Shown: positions 1-8,136 of the stretch, one piece after another
Numbering within the stretch: the first letter of the stretch is position 1
Layout: every line of letters starts with the position of its first letter
Assembly: GCF_014655715.1 (NCBI RefSeq)
Contig: NZ_BNBM01000001.1
Coordinates: 932,742 to 996,741 of the forward strand
DNA from: Streptomyces lanatus
Lineage (GTDB): Bacteria; Actinomycetota; Actinomycetes; Streptomycetales; Streptomycetaceae
Direction: 5' to 3'
DNA length: 64,000 nucleotides
Made by a program: the position numbers and the translations under genes
The notes under the pieces: model-generated
What the model was told of the DNA's origin: nothing
Database searches by the model: none
The model's input: only the letters and a program-made list of their open reading frames with translations

Positions 1-1
1 C

Positions 2-451
2 ACGATCTCCCTCGACCGCGCCACGGCCCCCGACAGCCTGGTCGTCGGCGAACGAACGGTGGCCGACAGCGACCACCCGGCCCGCCTGTGGCGCTACGAC
101 TTCGACAAGAACCCGTCCCGCCCCGGCCTCCTCTCCACCGACACCACCGGCTCCGCGTCCCCGGTCGAGGCCTTCGAGACGGAGGCCTCCGGCATCGCGG
201 GCGTCCTGTCCCGGGGCAACGAGTGGTACGTGACCCGCGCCCCCAGCAACACGGACCGCCACGGCACCCTGTGGCGCCAGGACAGGGAGGACGCACAGGC
301 GACGAGGTGCGGCGAGGAGAACGGGCCGAGGTGCTGGGGCATCGAGGTCGGGCCGCTGTCGTACTGGGAGGCGACGGGGGAGGTCTGGTCGCAGGCGGGC
401 GGGATGTTGTTCGCCGTGCCGATGGGTTCGATCGATGAGGCGCTGGCCTGA
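2..451 (+). CDS. C-terminal part of an unknown protein (cut by window edge)
   Basis: The reading frame is open from the first bases of the window to a TGA at 449-451, so this is the last 149 residues of a larger protein whose start lies upstream. The fragment is rich in Gly, Trp and charged residues (for example LWRYDFDK and RHGTLWRQD) and has two Cys near the end in a CGEENGPRCWG context. The repeated Trp/Tyr-containing short strands suggest a beta-rich, possibly secreted protein, but no family is recognised. It precedes an acetyltransferase on the same strand by 44 nt, so the two may be co-transcribed. Confidence 0.6.
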   Translation, partial: TISLDRATAPDSLVVGERTVADSDHPARLWRYDFDKNPSRPGLLSTDTTGSASPVEAFETEASGIAGVLSRGNEWYVTRAPSNTDRHGTLWRQDREDAQATRCGEENGPRCWGIEVGPLSYWEATGEVWSQAGGMLFAVPMGSIDEALA

Positions 452-495
452 GCGGCGATCGACAAATCCCCCACTCAGATGATTCTCTGACCGAC

Positions 496-1068
496 ATGCC
501 CAACATCCCCGTGACCACGTGGTCCCTGGAACAGACCTCGGAAACCGACCTCCTCCCGGCCGAAGCCCCACAGGGCGACGTGAAGATCATCCGCTCCGAG
601 GTCCCCTCCCCCGAGTTCAGCCGTTTTCTCTACACCTCTGTCGGCGGCGACATCCTCTGGACCGACCTGCTCGGCTGGACGTACGCGCAATGGCAGGCGC
701 ACCTCACACGCCCCGGTGTGGAGACATGGGTGGCCTACGACCACGGCACGCCCGCCGGCTACGTGGAGCTGACCCCGCAGGACGACGGCGTCGTGGAGAT
801 CGAGCACTTCGGCCTGATCCCAGCCTTCCGCGGCAAGCGGATCGGCGGACATCTGCTGGCGTACGGCACCGCCCGCGCCTGGGACCTGGCGGACCGCTGG
901 CCGGGGCTGGTGCCGACGAAGCGGGTATGGCTGCACACATGCAGCAAGGACGGCGAGCACGCCATGGCCAACTACCAGCGCCGGGGCTTCAAGCTCTTCG
1001 ACACCAAGGTCGAGGAGGAGGCCGTGGTCACCACGCCCGGACCGTGGCCGGGGGCCTACCCAGCCTGA
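496..1068 (+). CDS. GNAT family N-acetyltransferase
   Basis: This 190-residue protein has the length and fold pattern of a Gcn5-related N-acetyltransferase, which transfers an acetyl group from acetyl-CoA to an amine. The acetyl-CoA pyrophosphate-binding motif A is visible as RGKRIGGHLL at about residues 112-121, preceded by the beta4 strand EIEHFGLIP. The C-terminal part has the usual motif B (ANYQRRGFKLFDT). The substrate cannot be deduced. No clear ribosome binding site precedes the ATG. A perfect stem-loop terminator follows the stop codon by about 40 nt, closing the transcription unit before the sulfur operon. Confidence 0.85.
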   Translation: MPNIPVTTWSLEQTSETDLLPAEAPQGDVKIIRSEVPSPEFSRFLYTSVGGDILWTDLLGWTYAQWQAHLTRPGVETWVAYDHGTPAGYVELTPQDDGVVEIEHFGLIPAFRGKRIGGHLLAYGTARAWDLADRWPGLVPTKRVWLHTCSKDGEHAMANYQRRGFKLFDTKVEEEAVVTTPGPWPGAYPA

Positions 1069-1106
1069 CCTGGGAAGAAACGGCCCAATACGGCCATGTG
1101 ACCGAC

Positions 1107-1141
1107 GACACCCTTGTCTTGCAGAGCGAGACAAGGGTGTC
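1107..1141 (+). terminator. Intrinsic stem-loop terminator after the acetyltransferase gene
   Basis: Bases 1107-1119 and 1129-1141 are a perfect 13-bp inverted repeat (GACACCCTTGTCT and AGACAAGGGTGTC) around a 9-nt loop. It lies in non-coding DNA between the acetyltransferase stop and the leader of the sulfur operon. There is no T-tract, as is common for streptomycete terminators. Confidence 0.8.
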
Positions 1142-1157
1142 CGCATGACGGACAAAG

Positions 1158-1172
1158 CTGGACTGTGTCCAG
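1158..1172. promoter_or_regulatory. Short inverted repeat upstream of the sulfur-operon leader
   Basis: CTGGAC at 1158-1163 and GTCCAG at 1167-1172 form a 6-bp inverted repeat with a 3-nt spacer, 22 nt upstream of the leader-peptide ATG. Its place in the likely promoter region makes it a candidate operator for the sulfate assimilation operon. No regulator is encoded nearby and no clear -35/-10 pair was recognised, so this is weakly supported. Confidence 0.3.
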
Positions 1173-1194
1173 ATCTCCATGCCACGCTTCCGTC

Positions 1195-1278
1195 ATGTCT
1201 GGAACTGGAATTGCCTTGGTGAGTCGGCGGCACGTCGACCTCGGCCGCATGTCCAGCGCCATCTGTCCGGTGCGCTGA
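1195..1278 (+). CDS. Putative cysteine-responsive leader peptide of the sulfate assimilation operon
   Basis: This 27-residue ORF starts ATG TCT GGA and ends SSAICPVR followed by TGA. It contains the RRHVDL core and the late single Cys typical of actinobacterial leader peptides found ahead of sulfur-assimilation genes. It lies 129 nt before the sulfite reductase start and after the upstream terminator, so it should be the first translated element of the operon. In mycobacteria, ribosome behaviour at Cys codons of such short ORFs is known to control downstream sulfur genes. A similar role here is an inference. No ribosome binding site is visible, consistent with a leaderless or weakly initiated ORF. 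Confidence 0.75.
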   Translation: MSGTGIALVSRRHVDLGRMSSAICPVR

Positions 1279-1407
1279 ACAGCCGCACAGCGCCCGACAT
1301 CTCTCTCTTCTCGCTTCATTCCCGCGCAATGACGCGCACCTCCACCCATGCGCCCGTATGCGCAGGTCAGAGCCGCTTTCCCGCCTGTCCCGAAGGACGT
1401 ATCAACC

Positions 1408-3105
1408 ATGGCCGCCACCCCGCAGAAGCCTGCCGCCGCGACTCCCCGCCGCAAGGTGAGCCGTCACCGCGGTGAGGGTCAGTGGGCCGCGGGGCACCAC
1501 ACCCCGCTGAACGGCAACGAGCAGTTCAAGAAGGACGATGACGGTCTCAATGTGCGGACACGCATTGAGACGATCTACTCGAAGCGGGGCTTCGACTCCA
1601 TCGACCCCAACGATCTGCGTGGACGTATGCGCTGGTGGGGGCTGTACACCCAGCGCAAGCCCGGGATCGACGGCGGCAAGACCGCGATCCTGGAGCCGGA
1701 GGAGCTGGACGACAAGTACTTCATGCTGCGGGTCCGCATCGACGGCGGCCGGCTGACCACGCAGCAGCTGCGGGTCATCGGCGAGATCTCCCAGGAGTTC
1801 GCGCGCGGCACCGCCGACGTCACCGACCGGCAGAACATCCAGCTGCACTGGATCCGCATCGAGGACGTCCCGGAGATCTGGAACCGGCTGGAGGCCGTGG
1901 GACTGTCCACGACCGAGGCGTGCGGTGACTGCCCGCGTGTCGTCATCGGCTCGCCGGTCGCCGGTATCGCCGAGGACGAGATCATCGACGGCACCTGGGC
2001 GATCGACGAGATCCACGAGCGGTACATCGGCAGCAAGGAGTTCTCCAACCTGCCGCGCAAGTTCAAGACGGCGATCTCAGGCTCCCCGCTCCTGGACGTG
2101 GTGCACGAGATCAACGACATCGCGTTCGTCGGTGTCGAGCACCCCGAGCATGGCCCCGGCTTCGACCTGTGGGTCGGCGGCGGGCTGTCCACCAACCCCA
2201 AGCTCGGCGTCCGGCTCGGCGCCTGGGTGCCGCTGGCCGAGGTGCCCGACGTGTGGGCCGGTGTGGTCGGCATCTTCCGCGACTGGGGCTACCGGCGCCT
2301 TCGTACGCGCGCCCGTCTGAAGTTCCTGGTCGCCGACTGGGGCCCGGAGAAGTTCCGCCAGGTCCTGGAGGACGACTACCTGCAGCGCAAGCTGGTCGAC
2401 GGTCCCGCGCCCGCCGAGCCCGCGGGCCGCTGGCGCGACCACGTCGGTGTGCACCGGCAGCAGGACGGCCGCTACTACGTCGGCTTCGCCCCGCGCGTCG
2501 GCCGCGTCGACGGCACCACGCTCACGAAGATCGCCGAGGTCGCCGAGGCCCATGGCTCGGGCCGGGTGCGTACCACCGTCGAGCAGAAGATGATCATCCT
2601 CGATGTCGAGGAGGCGCAGGTCGAGCAGCTGGTCGAGGCCCTGGACGCGCTGGACCTGACCGCCAAGCCCTCCCCGTTCCGGCGCGGCACCATGGCGTGC
2701 ACCGGCATCGAGTTCTGCAAGCTCGCCATCGTCGAGACCAAGGCGCGCGGCTCCCAGCTGATCGACGAGCTGGAGCGCCGCATCCCGGACTTCGACGAGC
2801 CGCTCACCATCAACCTCAACGGCTGCCCGAACGCCTGTGCCCGTATCCAGGTGGCGGACATCGGTCTCAAGGGGCAGCTGGTCCTCAACGACCAGGGCGA
2901 GCAGGTCGAGGGCTACCAGGTGCACCTGGGCGGCGCCCTCGGTCTGGAGGCCGGGTTCGGGCGCAAGGTGCGTGGCCTGAAGGTCACCTCCGACGAGCTG
3001 CCGGACTACGTGGAGCGCGTCCTGAAGCGGTACCAGGAGGAGCGCGAGGACGGCGAGCGGTTCGCCACGTGGGCCGCGCGCGCCTCCGAGGAGGCCCTCT
3101 CATGA
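1408..3105 (+). CDS. sirA: Ferredoxin-dependent assimilatory sulfite (nitrite/sulfite) reductase
   Basis: This 565-residue enzyme reduces sulfite to sulfide with six electrons in the cytoplasm, using a coupled siroheme and [4Fe-4S] centre. The cluster and siroheme ligands are visible as C431 and C437 (ACTGIEFCK) and C473 and C477 (NGCPNACAR). This is the C-X5-C...C-X3-C signature of the sulfite/nitrite reductase family, and the repeated ferrodoxin-like halves give the usual length. The ATG at 1408 was chosen over the in-frame ATG at 1348 because GAAGGACG lies 8 nt upstream. Its location beside cysH/C/D/N argues for sulfite rather than nitrite as substrate. The stop overlaps the next start (ATGA). 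Confidence 0.93.
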   Translation: MAATPQKPAAATPRRKVSRHRGEGQWAAGHHTPLNGNEQFKKDDDGLNVRTRIETIYSKRGFDSIDPNDLRGRMRWWGLYTQRKPGIDGGKTAILEPEELDDKYFMLRVRIDGGRLTTQQLRVIGEISQEFARGTADVTDRQNIQLHWIRIEDVPEIWNRLEAVGLSTTEACGDCPRVVIGSPVAGIAEDEIIDGTWAIDEIHERYIGSKEFSNLPRKFKTAISGSPLLDVVHEINDIAFVGVEHPEHGPGFDLWVGGGLSTNPKLGVRLGAWVPLAEVPDVWAGVVGIFRDWGYRRLRTRARLKFLVADWGPEKFRQVLEDDYLQRKLVDGPAPAEPAGRWRDHVGVHRQQDGRYYVGFAPRVGRVDGTTLTKIAEVAEAHGSGRVRTTVEQKMIILDVEEAQVEQLVEALDALDLTAKPSPFRRGTMACTGIEFCKLAIVETKARGSQLIDELERRIPDFDEPLTINLNGCPNACARIQVADIGLKGQLVLNDQGEQVEGYQVHLGGALGLEAGFGRKVRGLKVTSDELPDYVERVLKRYQEEREDGERFATWAARASEEALS

Positions 3106-3281
3106 GCGAGCGGGCCGCCCCCTTCTACTGCCCCTACTGCGGCGACGAGGACCTCCGTCCGAGCGAGCAGGGCCACGGCGCATGGGAATGCGCGGCGTGC
3201 AACCGCGCATTCCAGTTGAAGTTCCTTGGGCTGCTGGCCCGGGGCCTTCAGCCCAACGACGCAGGGGGAGACGAGATATGA
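3102..3281 (+). CDS. Small zinc-ribbon protein of the sulfur operon
   Basis: This 59-residue protein has two CxxC knuckles, C10-x2-C13 and C30-x2-C33, separated by 16 residues, as in a rubredoxin-like or zinc-ribbon fold. The start overlaps the sulfite reductase stop by 4 nt and the stop overlaps the cysH start by 4 nt, so it is translationally coupled on both sides. Function is unknown. A role as an electron carrier or assembly factor for the adjacent iron-sulfur reductases is possible, but nothing in the sequence proves it. It is short enough to be missed by automated gene calling. Confidence 0.85.
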   Translation: MSERAAPFYCPYCGDEDLRPSEQGHGAWECAACNRAFQLKFLGLLARGLQPNDAGGDEI

Positions 3282-3988
3282 CCGCGGTTCAGGAAGAGCG
3301 AACGACCGACGATCTCAAGGCGCTCGCCGAGCAGGCGGGCCGTGACCTGGAGGACGCCTCCGCGTTGGAGATCCTCCAGTGGGCGGTCGACACCTTCGGC
3401 AAGCGCTTCTGCGTGACCTCGTCGATGGAGGACGCGGTGGTCGCCCACCTCGCCTCCCGCGCCATGCCCGGCGTGGACGTCGTGTTCCTCGACACCGGCT
3501 ACCACTTCGAGGAGACCATCGGCACCCGCGACGCGGTCGAGGCCGTGATGGACGTCAACGTCATCACCCTCACCCCGCGCCAGACGGTCGCCGAGCAGGA
3601 CGCCGAGTACGGGCCCAAGCTGCACGACCGCGACCCCGACCTGTGCTGCAAGCTGCGCAAGGTCGAGCCGCTGGAGCGCGGGCTCAAGGGCTACGTCGCC
3701 TGGGCGACCGGGCTGCGCCGCGACGAGTCCCCGACCCGGGCGAACACCCCGGTCGTCGGCTGGGACGAGAAGCGGCAGAAGGTGAAGATCTCCCCCATCG
3801 CCCGCTGGACACAGGACGACGTGGACGCCTACGTCGCCGAGCACGGTGTCCTGACGAACCCGCTCCTGATGGACGGCTACGCCTCCGTCGGCTGCGCCCC
3901 CTGCACCCGCCGGGTCCTTGAGGGCGAGGACGCGCGCGCCGGCCGCTGGGCGGGCCGCGGCAAGACCGAGTGCGGGCTGCACGGATGA
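3278..3988 (+). CDS. cysH: Adenylyl-sulfate (APS) reductase
   Basis: This 236-residue cytoplasmic enzyme reduces adenylyl sulfate (or PAPS) to sulfite using thioredoxin. It carries the paired cysteines C123-C124 (DLCCKLRK) and C206-x2-C209 (GCAPCTRR) that bind the [4Fe-4S] cluster of APS-type reductases, plus the C-terminal catalytic Cys in ECGLHG (C232). PAPS-only enzymes lack the cluster cysteines. The GAGG-type ribosome binding site GGGGGAG precedes the ATG, which overlaps the upstream stop by 4 nt. A cysC kinase follows directly, so some flux through PAPS is also possible. Confidence 0.94.
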   Translation: MTAVQEERTTDDLKALAEQAGRDLEDASALEILQWAVDTFGKRFCVTSSMEDAVVAHLASRAMPGVDVVFLDTGYHFEETIGTRDAVEAVMDVNVITLTPRQTVAEQDAEYGPKLHDRDPDLCCKLRKVEPLERGLKGYVAWATGLRRDESPTRANTPVVGWDEKRQKVKISPIARWTQDDVDAYVAEHGVLTNPLLMDGYASVGCAPCTRRVLEGEDARAGRWAGRGKTECGLHG

Positions 3989-4548
3989 CCACGAACACTG
4001 AGGAGTTGCAGGTGACGAGCGGAGCCACCGTCTGGCTCACGGGTCTGCCGAGCGCCGGCAAGACCACCATCGCCTACGAGCTGGCCGGCCGGCTCCGCGA
4101 GGAGGGCCACCGCGTCGAGGTGCTCGACGGCGACGAGATCCGCGAGTTCATCTCGGCGGGCCTCGGCTTCAGCCGCGAGGACCGGCACACCAATGTGCAG
4201 CGCATCGGCTTCCTGGCCGAACTGCTCGCCCGTAACGGCGTCAAGGCGCTCGTCCCGGTGATCGCGCCCTACGCCGACAGCCGTGAGGCGGTGCGCAAGC
4301 GCCACCAGGAGAACGGGTCGGCGTATCTGGAGGTGCACGTGGCCACGCCGGTCGACGTGTGCTCCGTACGCGATGTGAAGGGTCTGTACGCCAAGCAGGC
4401 CGCGGGTGAGCTGACCGGGCTGACCGGCGTGGACGACCCGTACGAGGCGCCCGAGTCGCCCGATCTGCGGATCGAGTCCCAGAACCAGACCGTGCAGGAG
4501 TCCGCGGCGTCCGTGTACGCGCTGCTCACCGAGAGGGGACTGGCATGA
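3985..4548 (+). CDS. cysC: Adenylyl-sulfate kinase
   Basis: This 187-residue protein phosphorylates APS to PAPS. The Walker A loop GLPSAGKT is at residues 20-27, followed by the family motif DGDEIREF and the RIGFLAELLARNG helix. Length is normal for a stand-alone CysC. The ATG overlaps the cysH stop by 4 nt and its own stop overlaps cysD by 4 nt. Co-occurrence of an iron-sulfur CysH, which works on APS, with CysC suggests PAPS is made for sulfation or storage as well. That is an inference. Confidence 0.93.
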   Translation: MTTNTEELQVTSGATVWLTGLPSAGKTTIAYELAGRLREEGHRVEVLDGDEIREFISAGLGFSREDRHTNVQRIGFLAELLARNGVKALVPVIAPYADSREAVRKRHQENGSAYLEVHVATPVDVCSVRDVKGLYAKQAAGELTGLTGVDDPYEAPESPDLRIESQNQTVQESAASVYALLTERGLA

Positions 4549-5483
4549 CGACGACCGTTGCCACGGTCGAGGAGGGCACGGACGCCCCGTACGCCCTCTC
4601 CCATCTGGACGCGTTGGAGTCCGAGGCCGTCCACATCTTCCGTGAGGTGGCGGGTGAGTTCGAGCGGCCGGTGATCCTGTTCTCCGGCGGCAAGGACTCC
4701 ATCGTCATGCTGCACCTGGCGCTGAAGGCGTTCGCCCCGGCGGCCATCCCCTTCACGCTGCTGCACGTGGACACCGGACACAACTTCCCCGAGGTCCTCG
4801 ACTACCGCGACCGTGTGGTGGCCGCACATGGGCTCCGCCTCCATGTGGCCTCCGTACAGGACTACATCGACCGCGGTGTGCTGCGCGAACGCCCCGACGG
4901 CACCCGCAACCCCCTGCAGACGCTGCCGCTCACCGAGAAGATCCAGAGCGAGAAGTTCGACGCCGTCTTCGGCGGTGGACGCCGCGACGAGGAGAAGGCC
5001 CGCGCCAAGGAGCGGGTGTTCTCCCTGCGGGACGAGTTCTCGCAGTGGGACCCGCGGCGGCAGCGGCCCGAGCTGTGGAATCTGTACAACGGGCGGCACG
5101 CCCCCGGCGAGCACGTCCGCGTGTTCCCGCTGTCCAACTGGACCGAGCTCGACGTCTGGCAGTACATCGCCCGTGAGGGCATCGAGCTGCCGGAAATCTA
5201 CTTCGCGCACGAGCGTGAGGTGTTCGCCCGCAGCGGGATGTGGCTGACCGCGGGCGAGTGGGGCGGGCCCAAGGACGGCGAGACCGTCGAGAAGCGGCTG
5301 GTCCGCTACCGGACCGTCGGTGACATGTCCTGCACGGGCGCCGTCGACTCGGACGCCGTGACGCTGGAGCAGGTCATCACGGAGATCGCCGCATCCCGGC
5401 TCACCGAGCGCGGCGCCACCCGCGCCGACGACAAGATGTCCGAGGCCGCGATGGAAGACCGCAAGCGCGAGGGGTACTTCTAA
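4545..5483 (+). CDS. cysD: Sulfate adenylyltransferase subunit 2
   Basis: This 312-residue ATP pyrophosphatase-type subunit forms APS from sulfate and ATP together with the GTPase CysN. The PP-loop SGGKDS is at residues 47-52 and the conserved HVDTGHNFPE and FGGGRRDEEKARAKER blocks follow. The C-terminal basic tail ending DRKREGYF is standard for the family. The ATG overlaps cysC by 4 nt and cysN starts 2 nt after the stop, so the two ATP sulfurylase subunits are tightly coupled. Confidence 0.95.
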   Translation: MTTTVATVEEGTDAPYALSHLDALESEAVHIFREVAGEFERPVILFSGGKDSIVMLHLALKAFAPAAIPFTLLHVDTGHNFPEVLDYRDRVVAAHGLRLHVASVQDYIDRGVLRERPDGTRNPLQTLPLTEKIQSEKFDAVFGGGRRDEEKARAKERVFSLRDEFSQWDPRRQRPELWNLYNGRHAPGEHVRVFPLSNWTELDVWQYIAREGIELPEIYFAHEREVFARSGMWLTAGEWGGPKDGETVEKRLVRYRTVGDMSCTGAVDSDAVTLEQVITEIAASRLTERGATRADDKMSEAAMEDRKREGYF

Positions 5484-5485
5484 GC

Positions 5486-6814
5486 ATGAGCACGACCACG
5501 GAACTCTCCGAGACCACGCTTCTGCGGTTCGCGACCGCCGGTTCGGTCGACGACGGCAAGTCCACGCTCGTGGGCCGGCTGCTGCACGACTCCAAGTCGG
5601 TGCTGGTCGACCAGCTGGAGGCCGTCGAGCGCGCCTCCGCCTCGCGTGGCCAGGACGCCCCCGACCTCGCACTGCTCACCGACGGTCTGCGGGCCGAGCG
5701 CGAGCAGGGCATCACGATCGACGTGGCGTACCGTTACTTCGCCACGCCCCGGCGCCGGTTCATCCTCGCCGACACCCCGGGCCATGTGCAGTACACCCGC
5801 AACATGGTCACCGGCGCCTCGACGGCCGAGCTGACGGTGATCCTGGTCGACGCCCGCAACGGCGTGGTCGAGCAGACCCGCCGGCACGCGGCGATCGCGG
5901 CCCTCCTGCGCGTCCCGCACGTGGTGCTCGCCGTGAACAAGATGGACCTGGTCGACTACCAGGAGTCGGTGTTCGCCGCGATCGCCGAGGAGTTCACGGC
6001 GTACGCGCTGGAGCTGGGCGTCCCGGAGATCACCGCCATCCCGATCTCGGCGCTGGCCGGCGACAACGTGGTGGACCCGTCCGCGAACATGGACTGGTAC
6101 GGCGGCCCGACCTTCCTGGAGCACCTGGAGACGGTCCCGGTCACCCACGACCTGAGCCACTGCCACGCCCGTCTCCCCGTGCAGTACGTGATCCGCCCGC
6201 AGACCGCCGAGCACCCGGACTACCGGGGCTACGCCGGTCAGATCGCCGCGGGTTCGTTCCGCGTCGGCGAGTCGGTGACGGTGCTGCCGTCGGGCCGTAC
6301 GTCGAAGATCTCCGGCATCGACCTGCTGGGCGAGCCGGTCAACGTCGCGTGGACGACGCAGTCGGTGACCGTTCTCCTGGAGGACGACATCGACATCTCG
6401 CGCGGCGATCTGCTCGTGCCGACCAAGGACGCGCCCGCGACCACGCAGGACATCGAGGCCACGGTCTGCCATGTCGCCGACGCGCCGCTGACGGTCGGCC
6501 ACCGGGTGCTGCTCAAGCACGGCACCCGCACGGTCAAGGCGATCGTCAAGGACATCCCGTCCCGGCTGACGCTGGACGACCTGTCGCTGCACCCGCACCC
6601 CGGGCACCTCGTCGCCAATGACATCGGCCGGGTGAAGATCCGTACCGCAGAGCCGCTGCCCGTCGACTCCTACGCCGACTCGCGCCGCACCGGTTCGTTC
6701 ATCCTGATCGACCCCAGCGACGGCACCACGCTCACCGCGGGCATGGTCGGCGAGTCGTTCGCCTCTCCGGAGCCCGTCAAGGACGAGGCCGAGGACGACG
6801 GGTGGGACTTCTGA
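5486..6814 (+). CDS. cysN: Sulfate adenylyltransferase subunit 1 (GTPase)
   Basis: This 442-residue EF-Tu-like GTPase drives APS synthesis by CysD. The G1 motif GSVDDGKS is at residues 19-26, the switch II motif ADTPGHVQY and the guanine-recognition NKMD are present, and two beta-barrel domains follow. The length fits stand-alone CysN without a fused CysC domain, matching the separate cysC two genes upstream. It is the last of the 4-nt-coupled block. A further short ORF and the sulfonate transporter follow on the same strand. Confidence 0.95.
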   Translation: MSTTTELSETTLLRFATAGSVDDGKSTLVGRLLHDSKSVLVDQLEAVERASASRGQDAPDLALLTDGLRAEREQGITIDVAYRYFATPRRRFILADTPGHVQYTRNMVTGASTAELTVILVDARNGVVEQTRRHAAIAALLRVPHVVLAVNKMDLVDYQESVFAAIAEEFTAYALELGVPEITAIPISALAGDNVVDPSANMDWYGGPTFLEHLETVPVTHDLSHCHARLPVQYVIRPQTAEHPDYRGYAGQIAAGSFRVGESVTVLPSGRTSKISGIDLLGEPVNVAWTTQSVTVLLEDDIDISRGDLLVPTKDAPATTQDIEATVCHVADAPLTVGHRVLLKHGTRTVKAIVKDIPSRLTLDDLSLHPHPGHLVANDIGRVKIRTAEPLPVDSYADSRRTGSFILIDPSDGTTLTAGMVGESFASPEPVKDEAEDDGWDF

Positions 6815-6815
6815 G

Positions 6816-6920
6816 ATGAAGGCCTACGACGTCTACTCCACGTTCGCCAAGGAAGGCGGCCGCGTCGGCAGCGGCCACCTCGGCAGCGGACAGGGCGGAG
6901 TGGCGCGATGTGTGCGCTGA
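6816..6920 (+). CDS. Possible small protein after cysN
   Basis: A 34-codon ORF begins 1 nt after the cysN stop (TGAGATG) and ends with TGA at 6918-6920. It encodes a peptide starting MKAYDVYSTF with a Gly-rich middle and one Cys near the end. Its close spacing would allow reinitiation by ribosomes leaving cysN. No family is recognised and coding bias is hard to judge at this length, so it may be chance. Confidence 0.25.
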   Translation: MKAYDVYSTFAKEGGRVGSGHLGSGQGGVARCVR

Positions 6921-7001
6921 CCCGCCCCTCGTCCATCCGCCGATCCCCCGGCCGCGCCTGAACAGGGCGTGAGTGCCGGGCCTCCGAGAGGAACCCCTCC
7001 C

Positions 7002-8102
7002 GTGCCTGCCGCCCCCGCCCTGCGACGGACGCTCGCCGTCCTGGCCGCGCTGCCGCTGCTCGCCCTCGCGGCGTGCGGCTACGGCTCGCAGGCCAAGGAG
7101 AACACCGAGCAGGCCATCGCCGGGGCGGCCAAGGTCGACGGCCTGGACTCGGTGAAGATCGGCTACTTCGGGAACCTCACCCACGCCACCGCGCTGGTCG
7201 GCCGGCACGAGCGGCTGTTCCAGAAGGAGCTGGGCGGCACGCTGGCGCGGTACTCGACGTTCAACGCCGGTCCGTCGGAGATCGAGGCGCTGAACTCCGG
7301 GTCCATCGACATCGGGTGGATCGGGCCGTCGCCCGCCATCAACGGCTACATCAAGTCCGGTGGCAAGAACCTGCGGATCATCAGCGGTTCGGCCTCGGGT
7401 GGCGTGAAGCTCGTGGTCAACCCGGAGAAGATCAAGTCCCTGAAGGACGTCAAGGGCAAGAAGATCGCCACGCCTCAGCTCGGCAACACCCAGGACGTGG
7501 CGTTCCTCAACTGGATCTCCGAGCAGGGCTGGAAGGTCGACGCGGAGAGCGGCAAGGGTGATGTCTCCGTCGTCCGCACCGACAACAAGATCGCGCCGGA
7601 CGCGTACAAGTCGGGCTCGATCGACGGTGCGTGGGTGCCCGAGCCGACGGCGTCGAAGCTGGTCGCCGAGGGTGCAAAGGTGCTGCTCGACGAGTCCGAC
7701 CTGTGGCCCGACAAGAAGTTCGTGATCACGAACGTCGTCGTACGGCAGGACTTCCTCAAGGAGCACCCGGACGTCGTCGAGGCCGTGCTGCGGGGCTCGG
7801 TGAAGACCAACGCGTGGATCGACGCCAACCCGGACAAGGCGAAGGCCGCGGCGAATGCGCAGTTGAAGACCGACACCGGCAAGCCGCTCCCGGCCGACGT
7901 GCTCGACCCGGCGTGGCAGTCCATCCAGGTCACCGACGATCCGCTGGCGGCCACGCTGAAGACCCAGGCCGAGCACGCGGTCGAGGCGGGCCTGCTGCAG
8001 CAGCCGGACCTGACCGGCATCTACGACCTGACCGAGCTGAACAAGGTCCTCAAGGCCGAGGGCAAGGAAGCCGTCGACGACGCCGGTCTCGGCGCCGAGT
8101 AA
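7002..8102 (+). CDS. ssuA: Sulfonate-type ABC transporter substrate-binding lipoprotein
   Basis: This 366-residue protein has a lipoprotein signal peptide with lipobox LALAAC (lipidated C25) and a type 2 periplasmic-binding fold of the NMT1/SsuA family. Typical elements are KIGYFGNLTHA, the NSGSIDIGWIGPSPA loop and the VPEPTAS segment. It should capture sulfonates, sulfate esters or a similar anion outside the membrane. The GTG at 7002 was chosen because GAGAGGA lies 9 nt upstream and the signal peptide then has normal length. It is followed by the ATPase and permease of the same importer, in the sulfate assimilation operon, which supports a sulfur substrate. Confidence 0.88.
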   Translation: MPAAPALRRTLAVLAALPLLALAACGYGSQAKENTEQAIAGAAKVDGLDSVKIGYFGNLTHATALVGRHERLFQKELGGTLARYSTFNAGPSEIEALNSGSIDIGWIGPSPAINGYIKSGGKNLRIISGSASGGVKLVVNPEKIKSLKDVKGKKIATPQLGNTQDVAFLNWISEQGWKVDAESGKGDVSVVRTDNKIAPDAYKSGSIDGAWVPEPTASKLVAEGAKVLLDESDLWPDKKFVITNVVVRQDFLKEHPDVVEAVLRGSVKTNAWIDANPDKAKAAANAQLKTDTGKPLPADVLDPAWQSIQVTDDPLAATLKTQAEHAVEAGLLQQPDLTGIYDLTELNKVLKAEGKEAVDDAGLGAE

Positions 8103-8136
8103 GCCCCATCCGCAGAGTTCCCAGGAGGTGACGACC

